NCBI RefSeq assembly: GCF_016587435.1
Contig: NZ_BNJJ01000018.1
Span: forward strand, 62,001-126,000
Length of the DNA stretch: 64,000 bases
DNA from: Dictyobacter formicarum
GTDB taxonomy: Bacteria > Chloroflexota > Ktedonobacteria > Ktedonobacterales > Ktedonobacteraceae
Reading direction: 5' to 3'
The notes under the pieces were generated by a model. The model searched no databases. It had not been told where the DNA came from and saw nothing but the letters and a program-made list of their open reading frames with translations. Position numbers and translations under genes: made by a program. Positions 46,240 to 54,944 of this stretch are shown in pieces. Positions within the stretch are counted from its first letter, which is position 1. Each line of letters starts with the position of its first letter.

Positions 46240-46455
46240 GTGCAAGCGCCCCACACCCAACAGGAAGTCGTGTTGGCCTATGCATGTCGATGGCGGATTG
46301 AGCTGACATTTTGCAACCACACATGTGAATTGGGAATGGAAAGTCCACGGGTGTGGGAAGGAGAGAACCGACGCAAATTGCTGCTGATGGTCACCCTCGC
46401 CTACATCTTCTTGTTCTCCTTGATGCATCCGTTGCTCTTGGATTTGCGTCAATAG
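46240..46455 (+). pseudogene. IS4-type transposase C-terminal remnant
   Basis: The frame reads YACRWRIELTFCNHTCELGM, ESPRVWEGENRRKLLLMVTL, the conserved C-terminal region of IS4-like transposases (Y-(2)-R-(3)-E motif visible as YACRWRIE). The first two catalytic aspartate regions are absent. Further decayed sequence follows to about 46560. Confidence 0.65.
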
Positions 46456-46747
46456 CTCTTGTGTCATTGGTGCCATCGCAGCGGAGCGAGGTACCGTCAA
46501 GTGACAGTACCGCTCTATCGTCTTCGATGGGCCATGAGTGCTCTTTGGCAAGCCTTTGACCCTATAGTCCATGCCAGCATGCATTGCCACCTGCACGGTC
46601 GGAATTATTTCATGAGAGCTGGCGCAGTAGAGTGTCACCTCACCACGAGGCAGGAAATTGATGCATCACGCTTCACTCTACCGCTTGCAATATCATATGT
46701 TTATTACACATTTACTCGCATCAAAGGTTTTCGCCTTCTTTGCTCTT

Positions 46748-47023
46748 CTACGTCGATACACGAATTTTTCTGCTTTTACTCTGCTTTGCTTTAGGGAGGT
46801 GGATTGAAAGGATACCATCTTTAAAACTTGCACCAGCAGCTTCGGCATTAATCTCCGCTGGAAGAGAGAATTGTTCCTGAAAGGTACCATACTGAATGCC
46901 ACGATGAAGATTTTTGCTTTCTTCTGGAGGGGTTGGAGCGTACTCCCATCGGACGGTAACGGCATCATTAAGGATAGTGATATCTACTTCCTCGGGCTTC
47001 ACGCCAGGGATAGGAATATGCAC
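46748..47023 (-). pseudogene. small heat-shock protein (Hsp20), 5'-truncated
   Basis: The 91 codons cover most of the alpha-crystallin domain: IPGVKPEEVDITILNDAVTV, FQEQFSLPAEINAEAAGASF, KDGILSIHLPKA and a basic tail KSRKIRVST. The N-terminal about 50 residues of a normal Hsp20 are missing. The frame meets the end of a 213-bp inverted-repeat element a few bases upstream, which probably cut the gene. Confidence 0.85.
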
Positions 47024-47030
47024 ATCATGG

Positions 47031-47243
47031 CCTGTTAGGCCCGCAGGAGAAATTTACAACGCTAAGCCTATCAGTGCACGGTTTACAGTACCGATAGCTT
47101 CCATTATCGGCAGCGTGAGCCGCCAAAATCACCTCTACTCTGTTGATAAGGTGCCGAAATTGGCTCGCTCTCTACTTTGCCGTCGCTGCCAATAAGGTGC
47201 AGAGTCTGTTAACGTTGTAAATTGCACGGGCGGGCCTAACAGG
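47031..47243. mobile_element. MITE-like element, 213 bp
   Basis: Imperfect 31-bp terminal inverted repeats lie at 47031-47061 (CCTGTTAGGCCCGC ... ATTTACAACG) and 47213-47243 (complement). The inner part has no coding frame of note. It sits at the break of the Hsp20 gene. No convincing target duplication was seen. A perfect 24-bp palindrome centred on CACGTG (47247-47270) directly follows. Confidence 0.75.
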
Positions 47244-47522
47244 CCTTTATTGGCTCACGTGAGCCAATAATGCCTACTTGCTGGAGGGGAAAGATATATA
47301 ATAGAGTAATATTTGATTTATTGACGCATTTTACGTTTATTGTATGTCTGACTATATTTTCCTGAGTAGGGGTAGCGCTACGTAAGCTGTCACCAGGTGT
47401 ATGACTTTCGATCCTTATGACCGCAGCAGTTTCCGCAAGTCGTAGACGAGCAAGCAACCGTCAAATCAGACGGAAGGAGGAAATGATACACTCTGGATGG
47501 GAGAGATTCTTCTTAGAAAGGA

Positions 47523-48800
47523 GTGTATCAGATGCAACAAGAACGTTGGATCGCCGACCGAGCGATGCTTCAACAGCTCATGCAGAAGCATCCAGAGTGG
47601 ACACAGCAGGAACTAGCCAACCGGGTTGGTCGGTCCCTCGGCTGGGTCAAGAAGTGGGTCAAACGCTTGCGTGAAGCCTCTCCAAAGGATGCACACGTGC
47701 TGTTGGGCAAGCCATTTGGACGCAAAACCCCTTATCCGCAGACTGATCCGGTGATAGAAGCGCGTATTCTCGCCATTCGTGATACCCCACCAGAGAATCT
47801 GAAGCGGACGCCAGGACCACGAGCGATCTTGTATTACTTGCCTCGTGACCCTCAGTTGCAATCTCATCCAGAGACATTACCTCGCTCTACACGAACCATC
47901 TGGAAAATCCTCCAGAAAAATGACCGTATCACTCACGAGAAGCGTCGCAAGCGCAAGCCTGGCGAGCAGCGAGGCATGCTAGAAGAAATCCAGATGGATT
48001 TGAAAGATATTTCCACTGTCGAAGTTTCTACGACAGGCAAGCAGCAGCATGCCGTAGAAGCTTTCAATTTCATGGATGCCGGAACCTCGATCCTGTTGGA
48101 TGCACAGGTCCAGGAGGATTTTCACGCTCAAACAACACTGCAAGCCATCATTCATTTCCTAGAGCGCGATGGTTTGCCTCCCAAGATCACCTTTGATCGT
48201 GATCCACGCTTTGTCGGAGCAGCTACAGGACGCGATTTTCCTTCGCCACTCGTACGCTTTCTCCTCTGTTTGGGCATTGAGCCGAACGTATGTCCCCCAC
48301 ATCGACCTGATAAAAATGCGTTTGTTGAACGCTACCACCGCGCCTATAACCAGGAGTGTATCCAAGTCCATTGCCCACACACGCTTGAGCAGGCACAAGA
48401 GGTCACGGAAGCCTTTGTGATTCACTACAATACGGAACGACCTCATCAGGCGCTTTCCTGTCAGAATCAGCCACCTCGTGTGGCCTTCCCACAACTTCCC
48501 AACTTGCCTTCCCTTCCGCAACTCGTTGATCCTGATATCTGGCTCTCCTCTGTGCATGGAAAACATTTCATTCGCACGGTTCGCCAGAATGGAACCGTGC
48601 GTATTGCTGAAGGAAGCTATTCTATTGATCTGGATGGGATCGGGCAGTACGTGGATCTGTGCGTCGATGCGCACCAGCAGGTCTTTGTGATCCGGCAAAA
48701 GTCTCGGGTGCTCAAGCAGGCGCCCATCAAAGGATTACGGCACACGCTACTGCTCTGTCAAGCGAGGTTTGCAACGGAAGAGCCAATCTGTTATCCTTGA
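47523..48800 (+). CDS. IS481-like integrase-type transposase (425 aa)
   Basis: The N-terminal HTH (LMQKHPEWTQQELANRVGRS, GWVKKWVKRL) is followed by the rve core with QMDLKDIS, ITFDRDPRFVG and NAFVERYHRAYNQE as D, D, E motifs, and a C-terminal beta-barrel-like tail. It is about 40 percent or more similar by eye to the 433-aa enzyme at 53592. It is the first gene of the two-transposase element. Confidence 0.88.
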   Translation: MYQMQQERWIADRAMLQQLMQKHPEWTQQELANRVGRSLGWVKKWVKRLREASPKDAHVLLGKPFGRKTPYPQTDPVIEARILAIRDTPPENLKRTPGPRAILYYLPRDPQLQSHPETLPRSTRTIWKILQKNDRITHEKRRKRKPGEQRGMLEEIQMDLKDISTVEVSTTGKQQHAVEAFNFMDAGTSILLDAQVQEDFHAQTTLQAIIHFLERDGLPPKITFDRDPRFVGAATGRDFPSPLVRFLLCLGIEPNVCPPHRPDKNAFVERYHRAYNQECIQVHCPHTLEQAQEVTEAFVIHYNTERPHQALSCQNQPPRVAFPQLPNLPSLPQLVDPDIWLSSVHGKHFIRTVRQNGTVRIAEGSYSIDLDGIGQYVDLCVDAHQQVFVIRQKSRVLKQAPIKGLRHTLLLCQARFATEEPICYP

Positions 48801-48833
48801 AAGCTCAAGAATAGTTTTTGCAAGGAGAGACAG

Positions 48834-50021
48834 ATGAGAGAGCGCCCCCACAAGTATGAGGTCACATTGAGCGAGGAACAACGGTTTCTGTTACAACAAT
48901 TGCTGGCGGGAGGCAAGGCACCCGTCAGGCAACAAGCGCACGCTCGTATCTTACTCAAAATCGACCAGAACGCTCCCGGTCCGCGCTGGACCGATGAGCA
49001 AGTAGCCGAAGCATTTGAGATGAGCCGCTACACCGTGATCCGTATTCGTGAGCGCTTTGTCACCCGCGGCCTGGATGATGCCCTCAACCACCGTCTCCAT
49101 ACCCAAACACGAGCCCGAGCCCTGGATGGAGAGCAAGAAGCCCATCTCATTGCCCTTTCGTGCAGCCCATGTCCTACCGGCCAAGCCCGCTGGACGTTAC
49201 GTTTTCTAGCTGATCGTATGGTGGAACTGGGCTATGTGGAACACGTGAGTCACGAAACCGTGCGCAAAACGCTCAAAAAAAACGAGCTCAAGCCTTGGTT
49301 AAAACAATGCTGGTGTATTCCCCCAGAAGCGAGCGCCGCCTTTGTCTGGCGCATGGAAGATATCTTAGAGATCTACACGCGTCCGTTTGACCCACGCTTT
49401 CCACAGGTGTGCATGGATGAAAGTGCCAAACTGCTGCTGCAGGACAAACGAGAAAGCCTGCCCATGCAACCGGGCCAGCCTGAGCGGGTCGATTACACCT
49501 TTGAATCAGCAGGGATGCGCAAGCTTTTTCTGGCATGTGAGCCGCTGGCGGGCAAGAGATTCGTCAAAGTGACAGAGCGCCGGACAAGCGAGGATTGGGC
49601 TCATTTCATTCGTGAACTCGTCGATGTCCAGTATCCGAAGGCAGAGAAAATTGTGCTGGTGATGGACAATCTCAACACCCACACACCATCTTCCTTGTAT
49701 TCCACCTTTGCGCCGCCGGAAGCCCTTCGCCTCCTCAAGAAATTGGAAATCCACTACACGCCCGTCCATGGGAGTTGGTTGAATATGGCCGAAATTGAGC
49801 TCTCTGCTTTGGCCCGCCAATGTCTTTCCCGTCGCATTGGGACACAGAAGGAACTGGAGCGAGAGGTCTTGACCTGGCAACAGAATCGCAATGAGGAGGC
49901 CATCACTGTCAATTGGCGTTTTACCACCGCTGATGCGCGTATCAAGCTCAAACGGCTTTACCCATCCCTTGAGAAAAAGAAGTCGACCTCTCCAACAGGC
50001 AATGTTGCAAAGAATGATTGA
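48834..50021 (+). CDS. IS630-family transposase (395 aa)
   Basis: The N-terminal HTH_29-like region (QQAHARILLKID, DEQVAEAFEMSRYTVIRIRE) is followed by a DDE_3 core: VCMDESAKLLL, KIVLVMDNLNTHTPSSLY and SWLNMAEIELSAL. The length is complete. AAGGAG lies 8 nt before ATG, and it starts 33 nt after the IS481-like gene with no terminal repeats of its own in the gap. The two enzymes therefore appear to be co-transcribed. Confidence 0.9.
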   Translation: MRERPHKYEVTLSEEQRFLLQQLLAGGKAPVRQQAHARILLKIDQNAPGPRWTDEQVAEAFEMSRYTVIRIRERFVTRGLDDALNHRLHTQTRARALDGEQEAHLIALSCSPCPTGQARWTLRFLADRMVELGYVEHVSHETVRKTLKKNELKPWLKQCWCIPPEASAAFVWRMEDILEIYTRPFDPRFPQVCMDESAKLLLQDKRESLPMQPGQPERVDYTFESAGMRKLFLACEPLAGKRFVKVTERRTSEDWAHFIRELVDVQYPKAEKIVLVMDNLNTHTPSSLYSTFAPPEALRLLKKLEIHYTPVHGSWLNMAEIELSALARQCLSRRIGTQKELEREVLTWQQNRNEEAITVNWRFTTADARIKLKRLYPSLEKKKSTSPTGNVAKND

Positions 50022-50133
50022 CAGAGCACTACTATCCTTTGAGGAATTTGCGACGCTTATGTGCAAACTGGCACTCTCTGAACAACGCCGTTTGTTGCAA
50101 GCCCAACAAAAGATCCTAGCTATGGCAGCCTAG
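50014..50133 (+). CDS. 39-codon frame overlapping the IS630 transposase stop
   Basis: Starts at the ATGATTGA overlap and reads MIDRALLSFEEFATLMCKLA, then LSEQRRLLQAQQKILAMAA. It is probably amphipathic and helical. It is inside the transposon; translational coupling is suggested by the overlap. The function is unknown and it may be spurious. Confidence 0.4.
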   Translation: MIDRALLSFEEFATLMCKLALSEQRRLLQAQQKILAMAA

Positions 50134-50573
50134 ACGAACCTCCCTATCATTTTTCATGGAGATCATCGCCAGAAAGGCTTGTGGTACTTTTTGCATGTTC
50201 ACCCAAAGCGCTTTTGACGCGCTTTCTCTGCCTCAGAAGCTGCATTCCTTCCCTTCTTCTGGATTTTTCAAGCAAAATACTCTGCTGAAAGGCGCCTTGT
50301 TTTTCTTGTCCTCTTACGACTTGCTTGCTCGTCTACGACTTGCGGAAACTGCTGCGGTCATAAGGATCGAACGTCATACATGAGCCGCAAAGTAGCGGGC
50401 ATTATCCAGCTTGAAAAGTTTCATGTTGCTTTTCGAGCGGCTAGCCATAAGAGGCAAGCACGAAAATGCCGTACGATCTCCCACGGCATGTGGAACTCTT
50501 AGCCTGCCAAGGAGTGAGGGGACAACGCCGTTGTTCATCCCCTCGTTTCGTTGCTACTCGACCTTGGGAAACG

Positions 50574-51482
50574 TCACTCCGGCGAAACGCGCCCAATCCC
50601 CTGTCCGTTGATGATCGCGAGCAGCGTCTGACCATCGGGACACCCGGGAGGCATGTGTGAGCCTCGGAGGAATGAAGCAACGAACTCATGTACTCCGTGA
50701 CGTGGCAGGAGTGCGAGTTTGGCCACCCCTTGAAGCGCCAGGCCACAAGCCGCACCAGCCTGGATCACCTGCTCAAGCGCTGCCACGAGCAATTGGGGAT
50801 CATCGATCTGTCCAGTCTGTCTTGCCTGGCTATTTGCAACCTCGAAGAGGGGTTTCACTAACGTCAAGATCTGCCCCGCTGGCGCAAGCACTGCTGCCGC
50901 GACTGGCAAAGCTTGTGTCAGCGAGAGGTACGAGAGATCCAGCGTGATCAACGTTGGCCGTGACGAAAGCTGCATCGCGGTCAGATCGCTCAAGTTGGTT
51001 CGCTCCAGATTGCGGACGCGAGGATCACTGCGCAGACGACCAATGAGCTGGCCGTGACCGGCATCGACTGCGTAGACGAATGCCGCTCCATGCTGCAACA
51101 AACAGTCCGTGAACCCACCAGTGGAGGCTCCGCAGTCAAGAGCAATACACCCAACGGGGTTGATGGCAAAGTGCGCAAGCGCTGCTTCCAGTTTATATCC
51201 TGCCCGGCTGGCGTAACGCGCTTTTCCGAGGATGCGAATGGTGACGTTCTGTGGAACAAGCATGCCAGGCTTGTCAAAGCGCTGCCCATTCACCAGGATT
51301 TTCCCTGCCATGACCCAACGCTCAGCTTCATCGAGACAGGCAAAGTGTCCACGTTCAACGAGCAAAGCTGCAAGAGAGAACTTCCGCTTTTGCTTTGTTT
51401 TTTTGACCTGAGAAGCCGAATAGTGAGATCCTTCATGCGAGGACACATTCCTCTCCTCGCGTTGAGGGAACTGTGGAGGCAT
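50574..51482 (-). CDS. tlyA: TlyA-type rRNA 2'-O-methyltransferase (S4 + FtsJ)
   Basis: The S4 RNA-binding domain (SLAALLVERGHFACLDEAER, AGKILVNGQ) is followed by an FtsJ-type methyltransferase core: SRAGYKLEAAL, CIALDCGASTGGFTDCLL (SAM motif), LITLDLSYLSL and LTLVKPLFEV, giving the K-D-K layout of 2'-O-methyltransferases. TlyA proteins methylate cytidines of 16S and 23S rRNA. The ATG at 51482 gives 302 aa; earlier in-frame starts are possible. It is the only gene inside an inverted-repeat-bounded segment, which is unusual for this housekeeping-type enzyme. Confidence 0.88.
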   Translation of the reverse strand: MPPQFPQREERNVSSHEGSHYSASQVKKTKQKRKFSLAALLVERGHFACLDEAERWVMAGKILVNGQRFDKPGMLVPQNVTIRILGKARYASRAGYKLEAALAHFAINPVGCIALDCGASTGGFTDCLLQHGAAFVYAVDAGHGQLIGRLRSDPRVRNLERTNLSDLTAMQLSSRPTLITLDLSYLSLTQALPVAAAVLAPAGQILTLVKPLFEVANSQARQTGQIDDPQLLVAALEQVIQAGAACGLALQGVAKLALLPRHGVHEFVASFLRGSHMPPGCPDGQTLLAIINGQGIGRVSPE

Positions 51483-52056
51483 TCCTTTTCCTTTCTTTCT
51501 CGAAACATATTCATCTGAAGGTAAAAAAATGAAACTGTTTGGAAAGAAAGGTGGAGCACGGATGAGGGGAAATTGCGCTCGCGCACAACACAAAAAGGGC
51601 CATCGGCGTAAGACGTAGATGAGCCAGAAGACAACGTATGCACCGCAATAGGCAGCGCGATTAACCTATGGAGCTACTGCTCAATACTGAGCAACCACGT
51701 TTCTGATCCAGTCTAGTGAGTGAAAATTGACCCAATGATTTACCAGAGGTTATCATACATATCGACGTGAATGCTGTCAAGGCCAAGCGTCACACAAGGA
51801 TAGAGGCCCAGAGGCTACGTAAGTTGACATGAAGGGCAGGGTAGCAGTTACTACATGCAAAAACAGTATTGTTGCTCATCTCTTGTTCCCAACTCTGATG
51901 GAGCCGGAATGAGCAGAGGTGCACATGCCTAAAAGCTGGCTTTTACGCCAAATTTCTGCTGAAAAGCTAGCTTTTTCCATTTCCCATTGGCATTTCCGCA
52001 CTTGCCTCTTATGGCTAACAGCTCAAAAAGCTGCATGAAACTTTTCAAGCTGGATA
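51483..52056. other. no supported gene
   Basis: Contains the right inverted repeat of the tlyA segment from about 51990. A GGCTACGTAAGTTGACATGA at about 51813 resembles the CGCTACGTAAGCTG(G)CATGAG terminus and may be another old end. Otherwise nothing was recognised. Confidence 0.4.
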
Positions 52057-52740
52057 ATGCCCGCTATTTTGCGGCTCATGCCAGCTTACGTAGCGTCAGG
52101 CCATCTTGTGACCGGCGCCAGAGGACTACTATACATTTGGGATGGGGGAAGTGGAACACGTTTCCAATCCCTGCATATTGCTGAAGAGAGTGAGCCTATG
52201 GCTCTTGCGTGGTCACCAGACAATAAGCTAGCGGCTCTACTCTTACGTAACAGTACTTGGAGCATATCCGCCTGGGATATCAAGGAGAATCAGAGCATAC
52301 AACGCCTGAGTCGAGCATTCCCCACCAGGGTAAGAACACGATTTGGAGATACAGGCAATCAGCTCTCCTGGTCACCAGATGGAAAATATCTTGCTATTGG
52401 CGTGGGCAACTCGCTGTGGATAGAAAATCAGCTTGGAGATGCCATTCTTTTGAAGCAAGATAATAACACACCATGGACGTTAGCTTGGTCACCCGATAGT
52501 AAACTCTTGGCGCTGCTAGCAAATGGAGGAAATACCATTGAAGTATGGATTGCTGCTACGGCGGGTAGTCAGAAAGTAGGAACGTTTACCGATGCCCATA
52601 ATGATACCGAGCTAGGCGCACTTGCATGGTCCACGGATAGTAAAAGCGTTCTGGCAGTTGATAGATATGGGTCAACGGAAGAAAATAGTATCGTACTGAA
52701 AAGCTGGCATAAACTAACAAGATCTTCTGTGTTTCAATAA
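52057..52740 (+). pseudogene. WD40-repeat protein, 5'-truncated
   Basis: This frame contains about four WD40-type blades (ALAWSPDNKLAAL, LSWSPDGKYLAIG, LAWSPDSKLLALL, LAWSTDSKSVLAV). Its first about 15 codons are read from the terminal inverted repeat of the neighbouring segment, so the original N-terminus was lost by insertion. A WD40 propeller normally needs seven blades; only the C-terminal part remains. It ends 23 bp before the IS481-like element. Confidence 0.7.
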
Positions 52741-52884
52741 ATCTTTTCCTAACTTGTGTATCCTTTTGGCACCTCGGCTCCCGGTCAGAGCGAGCACCTC
52801 GTGCCCCTGGAAATTCAGAGCAAAAAGCGATACGCTCTGTTCAAACGTCGTTCACTGTATATGAAACCAGGGAGTATCTCGCTA

Positions 52885-53565
52885 GTAGCGATAGGTAGGG
52901 CCTTTCGACCTTTCCCCCGCTCCAAACCGGACAGGCCAATTTCTCGGCATCCGGCTTTCCGGTTGGGTCCAGATACTCCCAGGTGGAGAGTTGGCGATTG
53001 CTAGATCGTCCCAGGACGCACCAGTAGAAAATCCACCGTCATCTGCATTTCCCGGTTCACTCCTTTTTCCTCGTTTCTTTGGACTTACCCTGGCGGACCT
53101 TCGCCTTGTCTCCTCCATTACAGAGGAGCATTTGACTACTACGCCGCCTCCGTCCTCTCTCCCGCAAGCTGGCATTTTCGCTTCCTTTCGGTCAAGCGGT
53201 ATGAGAGTTCCTTGTCTTCCCACCGGAAAGTGTCATAGCGACCCGTAGTTGCCTTCTTTACGCCGGGCGAGCCAGGAAGCAGTCCCAAACGAGATGCAAG
53301 CGTTTAGGCCGTCGCCTTACCATTTTGGTCAGGGTGTATCAGCCAGTTTCACCCCTCTAGGATAACGACGCTTCAGACGAAGGTTCCTCTCGTCAACATA
53401 GGCCGCAGGGGTAGCCCTTTGTTTTCCCCTGGCTAGGTCAATCGGTACATTGTCAGTGGGCTTCACACCTCTGAAATTGCCACTTTCAAACGCATGCCAC
53501 TTACCCCTAACACGACTGCTTACGTGTTGCTCTTCAAGCAACTCTCCGGCAGTAAGCAAGCGCAC
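52885..53565 (-). ncRNA. ORF-less group II intron, copy B (complete, 681 nt)
   Basis: The 5' end GTGCGC (at 53565) fits the GTGYG consensus; domain V and the 3' end CTATCGCTAC (at 52885) match copy A. EBS1 (53292-53298) pairs over 7 bp with the last 7 nt of the 5' exon (GGATGCA), and EBS2 pairs with TAGGAT just before that. Removing it joins GCTA and TGCATCC on the plus strand and restores an ATG with GGGAG 9 nt upstream for the transposase. It lies antisense to that gene, so it cannot be spliced from the transposase mRNA. Confidence 0.88.
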
Positions 53566-53591
53566 TGCATCCATCCTATCCCAAACGCCTC

Positions 53592-54893
53592 TTGTTGTAT
53601 AGTCTGTTGCAACAGCATCCTGAGTGGAAACAAGCGCAGTTGGTGAAGGAGACCGGCATGTCCGAAAGCTGGGTCAAAGACTGGCGCCGTCGTCTGTGCC
53701 CCTATCTGGATGCCCCGTTTGAGCAGGTCTACGTCGTCCTGCAAGGGCAATCCAGTGCGCGCAAAACCCCACCAGCTCATCTCTCCATTGACGAGGTCTG
53801 CCAGATTGCGACCTTACGCGAACAGCTGCCCGAGCAGTTGCATCGCGTGGCCGGCCCCCGTACGATTCGTACCTACTTGCAACGGCAGGTGCACGCGGGA
53901 GAAGCGGACTATACGCCCCCCGCCAGCAGCACGATTTACCGCTATTTACGCCTCTTCGAGTATATTGTTCCCAAGCCCACACCCCACCGTGAACCCATGG
54001 ATCCGGTGGCTCCTTTGACGCAGTGGCAGATGGATTTTAAAGAGGTAAGCAGCGCAGAGGCCGCCGGTGAAGGCAAACAGCAGCGTCTGGAAATCTTCAA
54101 TGTGGTCGATCAAGGCTCATCCTTCTGGTTGCATGCGGAGGTGCGCCATGACTTTACCGCTGAAACCGTCATTGAAGCGCTGGTGCATGCCATGCAGCGC
54201 TGGGGCGTACCACGCAAGATCACGTTGGATCGGGATCCCCGCTTTGTCGGCAGCCCTCAGGGCAGTGACTTTCGTTCCGCTTTGTTGCGCTTTGGCAGGT
54301 GTCTGGGCATTCAGATGGACGTCTGCGATCCGCAGCATCCGGAACAAAATGCCTACGTGGAACGATTTCATCGCAGGCTCAAGCAAGAATGTCTCATGGT
54401 CGAACGTCCCACGACGCAGGAACAGACCCAGGATGCGCTGAGCACCTTTGAGGCGTTGTACAATCATGAGCGCCCGCACCAGGGACGGGCGCTGTTGGAT
54501 CGGCCTCCCGCCGACAGATTGGCCCAGGCGAGCCCCTTACCCGCGTTGCCGAGCAGCGTGGATCCGCTGCGCTGGCTACGCCACGAACCCCAACACGTCT
54601 TTCGTCGTCGGGTAGATGCCGCGGGAAGCATCAAATTGGACCTCAAGCGCTATTACGTAGGCAAGGCGTGGCGTGGGCACCTCATCACGGTGCATCTGAA
54701 CGCCGAGGAAGCCCAACTCGTCTTGTTGGCAGAAGGACAGATTCTCAAAGTGCTTCCGGTGTCGACCAGTACCACCGCGCCGCTCCCGTTTGCAAAATAC
54801 GTGCAACAAATACAAGAGCAGGCGCGGTCTGAACATCGTCTGCGTAGCCTACAAGAGCGGCAAAAGCGGGTGAAGGCTCTCAGCTCTTCCTGA
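53592..54893 (+). CDS. IS481-like transposase, start codon displaced by the intron
   Basis: The integrase-type core has QMDFKEVS, ITLDRDPRFVG and NAYVERFHRRLKQE, and an HTH start (LLQQHPEWKQAQLVKETGMS). The original ATG (MHPSYPKRLLLYSLLQQ on the joined exons) has been split by the antisense intron. The frame now has only a TTG near 53592 and an in-frame stop just upstream at 53553. The rest of the coding sequence looks intact (433 codons), so inactivation is recent or translation restarts weakly. Confidence 0.85.
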   Translation: MLYSLLQQHPEWKQAQLVKETGMSESWVKDWRRRLCPYLDAPFEQVYVVLQGQSSARKTPPAHLSIDEVCQIATLREQLPEQLHRVAGPRTIRTYLQRQVHAGEADYTPPASSTIYRYLRLFEYIVPKPTPHREPMDPVAPLTQWQMDFKEVSSAEAAGEGKQQRLEIFNVVDQGSSFWLHAEVRHDFTAETVIEALVHAMQRWGVPRKITLDRDPRFVGSPQGSDFRSALLRFGRCLGIQMDVCDPQHPEQNAYVERFHRRLKQECLMVERPTTQEQTQDALSTFEALYNHERPHQGRALLDRPPADRLAQASPLPALPSSVDPLRWLRHEPQHVFRRRVDAAGSIKLDLKRYYVGKAWRGHLITVHLNAEEAQLVLLAEGQILKVLPVSTSTTAPLPFAKYVQQIQEQARSEHRLRSLQERQKRVKALSSS

Positions 54894-54944
54894 ACTGCCA
54901 GGGGCACGAGGTGCTCGCTCTGACCGGGAGCCGAGGTGCCAAAA

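Larger units (their letters stand above)
47398..50380. mobile_element. 2983-bp transposon with two DDE transposase genes
   Basis: About 60-bp terminal inverted repeats beginning TGTATGAC lie at 47398-47457 and 50321-50380, with one mismatch by eye. Between them are three genes on the plus strand: an IS481-like transposase, an IS630-like transposase 33 nt later, and a 39-codon frame overlapping its end. No target duplication was found. Confidence 0.85.
50379..52084. mobile_element. inverted-repeat-bounded segment carrying tlyA, no transposase
   Basis: The sequence CATGAGCCGCAAA(G)TAGCGGGC and about 90 bp behind it (50379-50471) recur inverted at about 51990-52084 with roughly 85 percent identity by eye. 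The segment holds one gene, tlyA, and no transposase. A 14-bp sequence CGCTACGTAAGCTG next to the right end (complement at 52082-52095) also occurs at 47376-47389, left of the two-transposase element, as if that transposon had inserted within the left terminus of this segment. Confidence 0.6.
52764..54944. mobile_element. IS481-like element, 2181 bp, with intron inside
   Basis: The ends TTTTGGCACCTCGG and its complement are part of perfect terminal inverted repeats of about 46 bp (52764-52810 and 54898-54944). GTATCC occurs directly outside both ends (52758-52763 and 54945-54950), consistent with a 6-bp target duplication. It contains one transposase gene (plus strand) and a 681-nt group II intron (minus strand). 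Confidence 0.85.

Noticed and set aside
46459..46794. 111-codon frame after the IS4 remnant
   Set aside because: Only the first part may be decayed transposase; the rest is antisense to Hsp20 flank sequence and shows no pattern.
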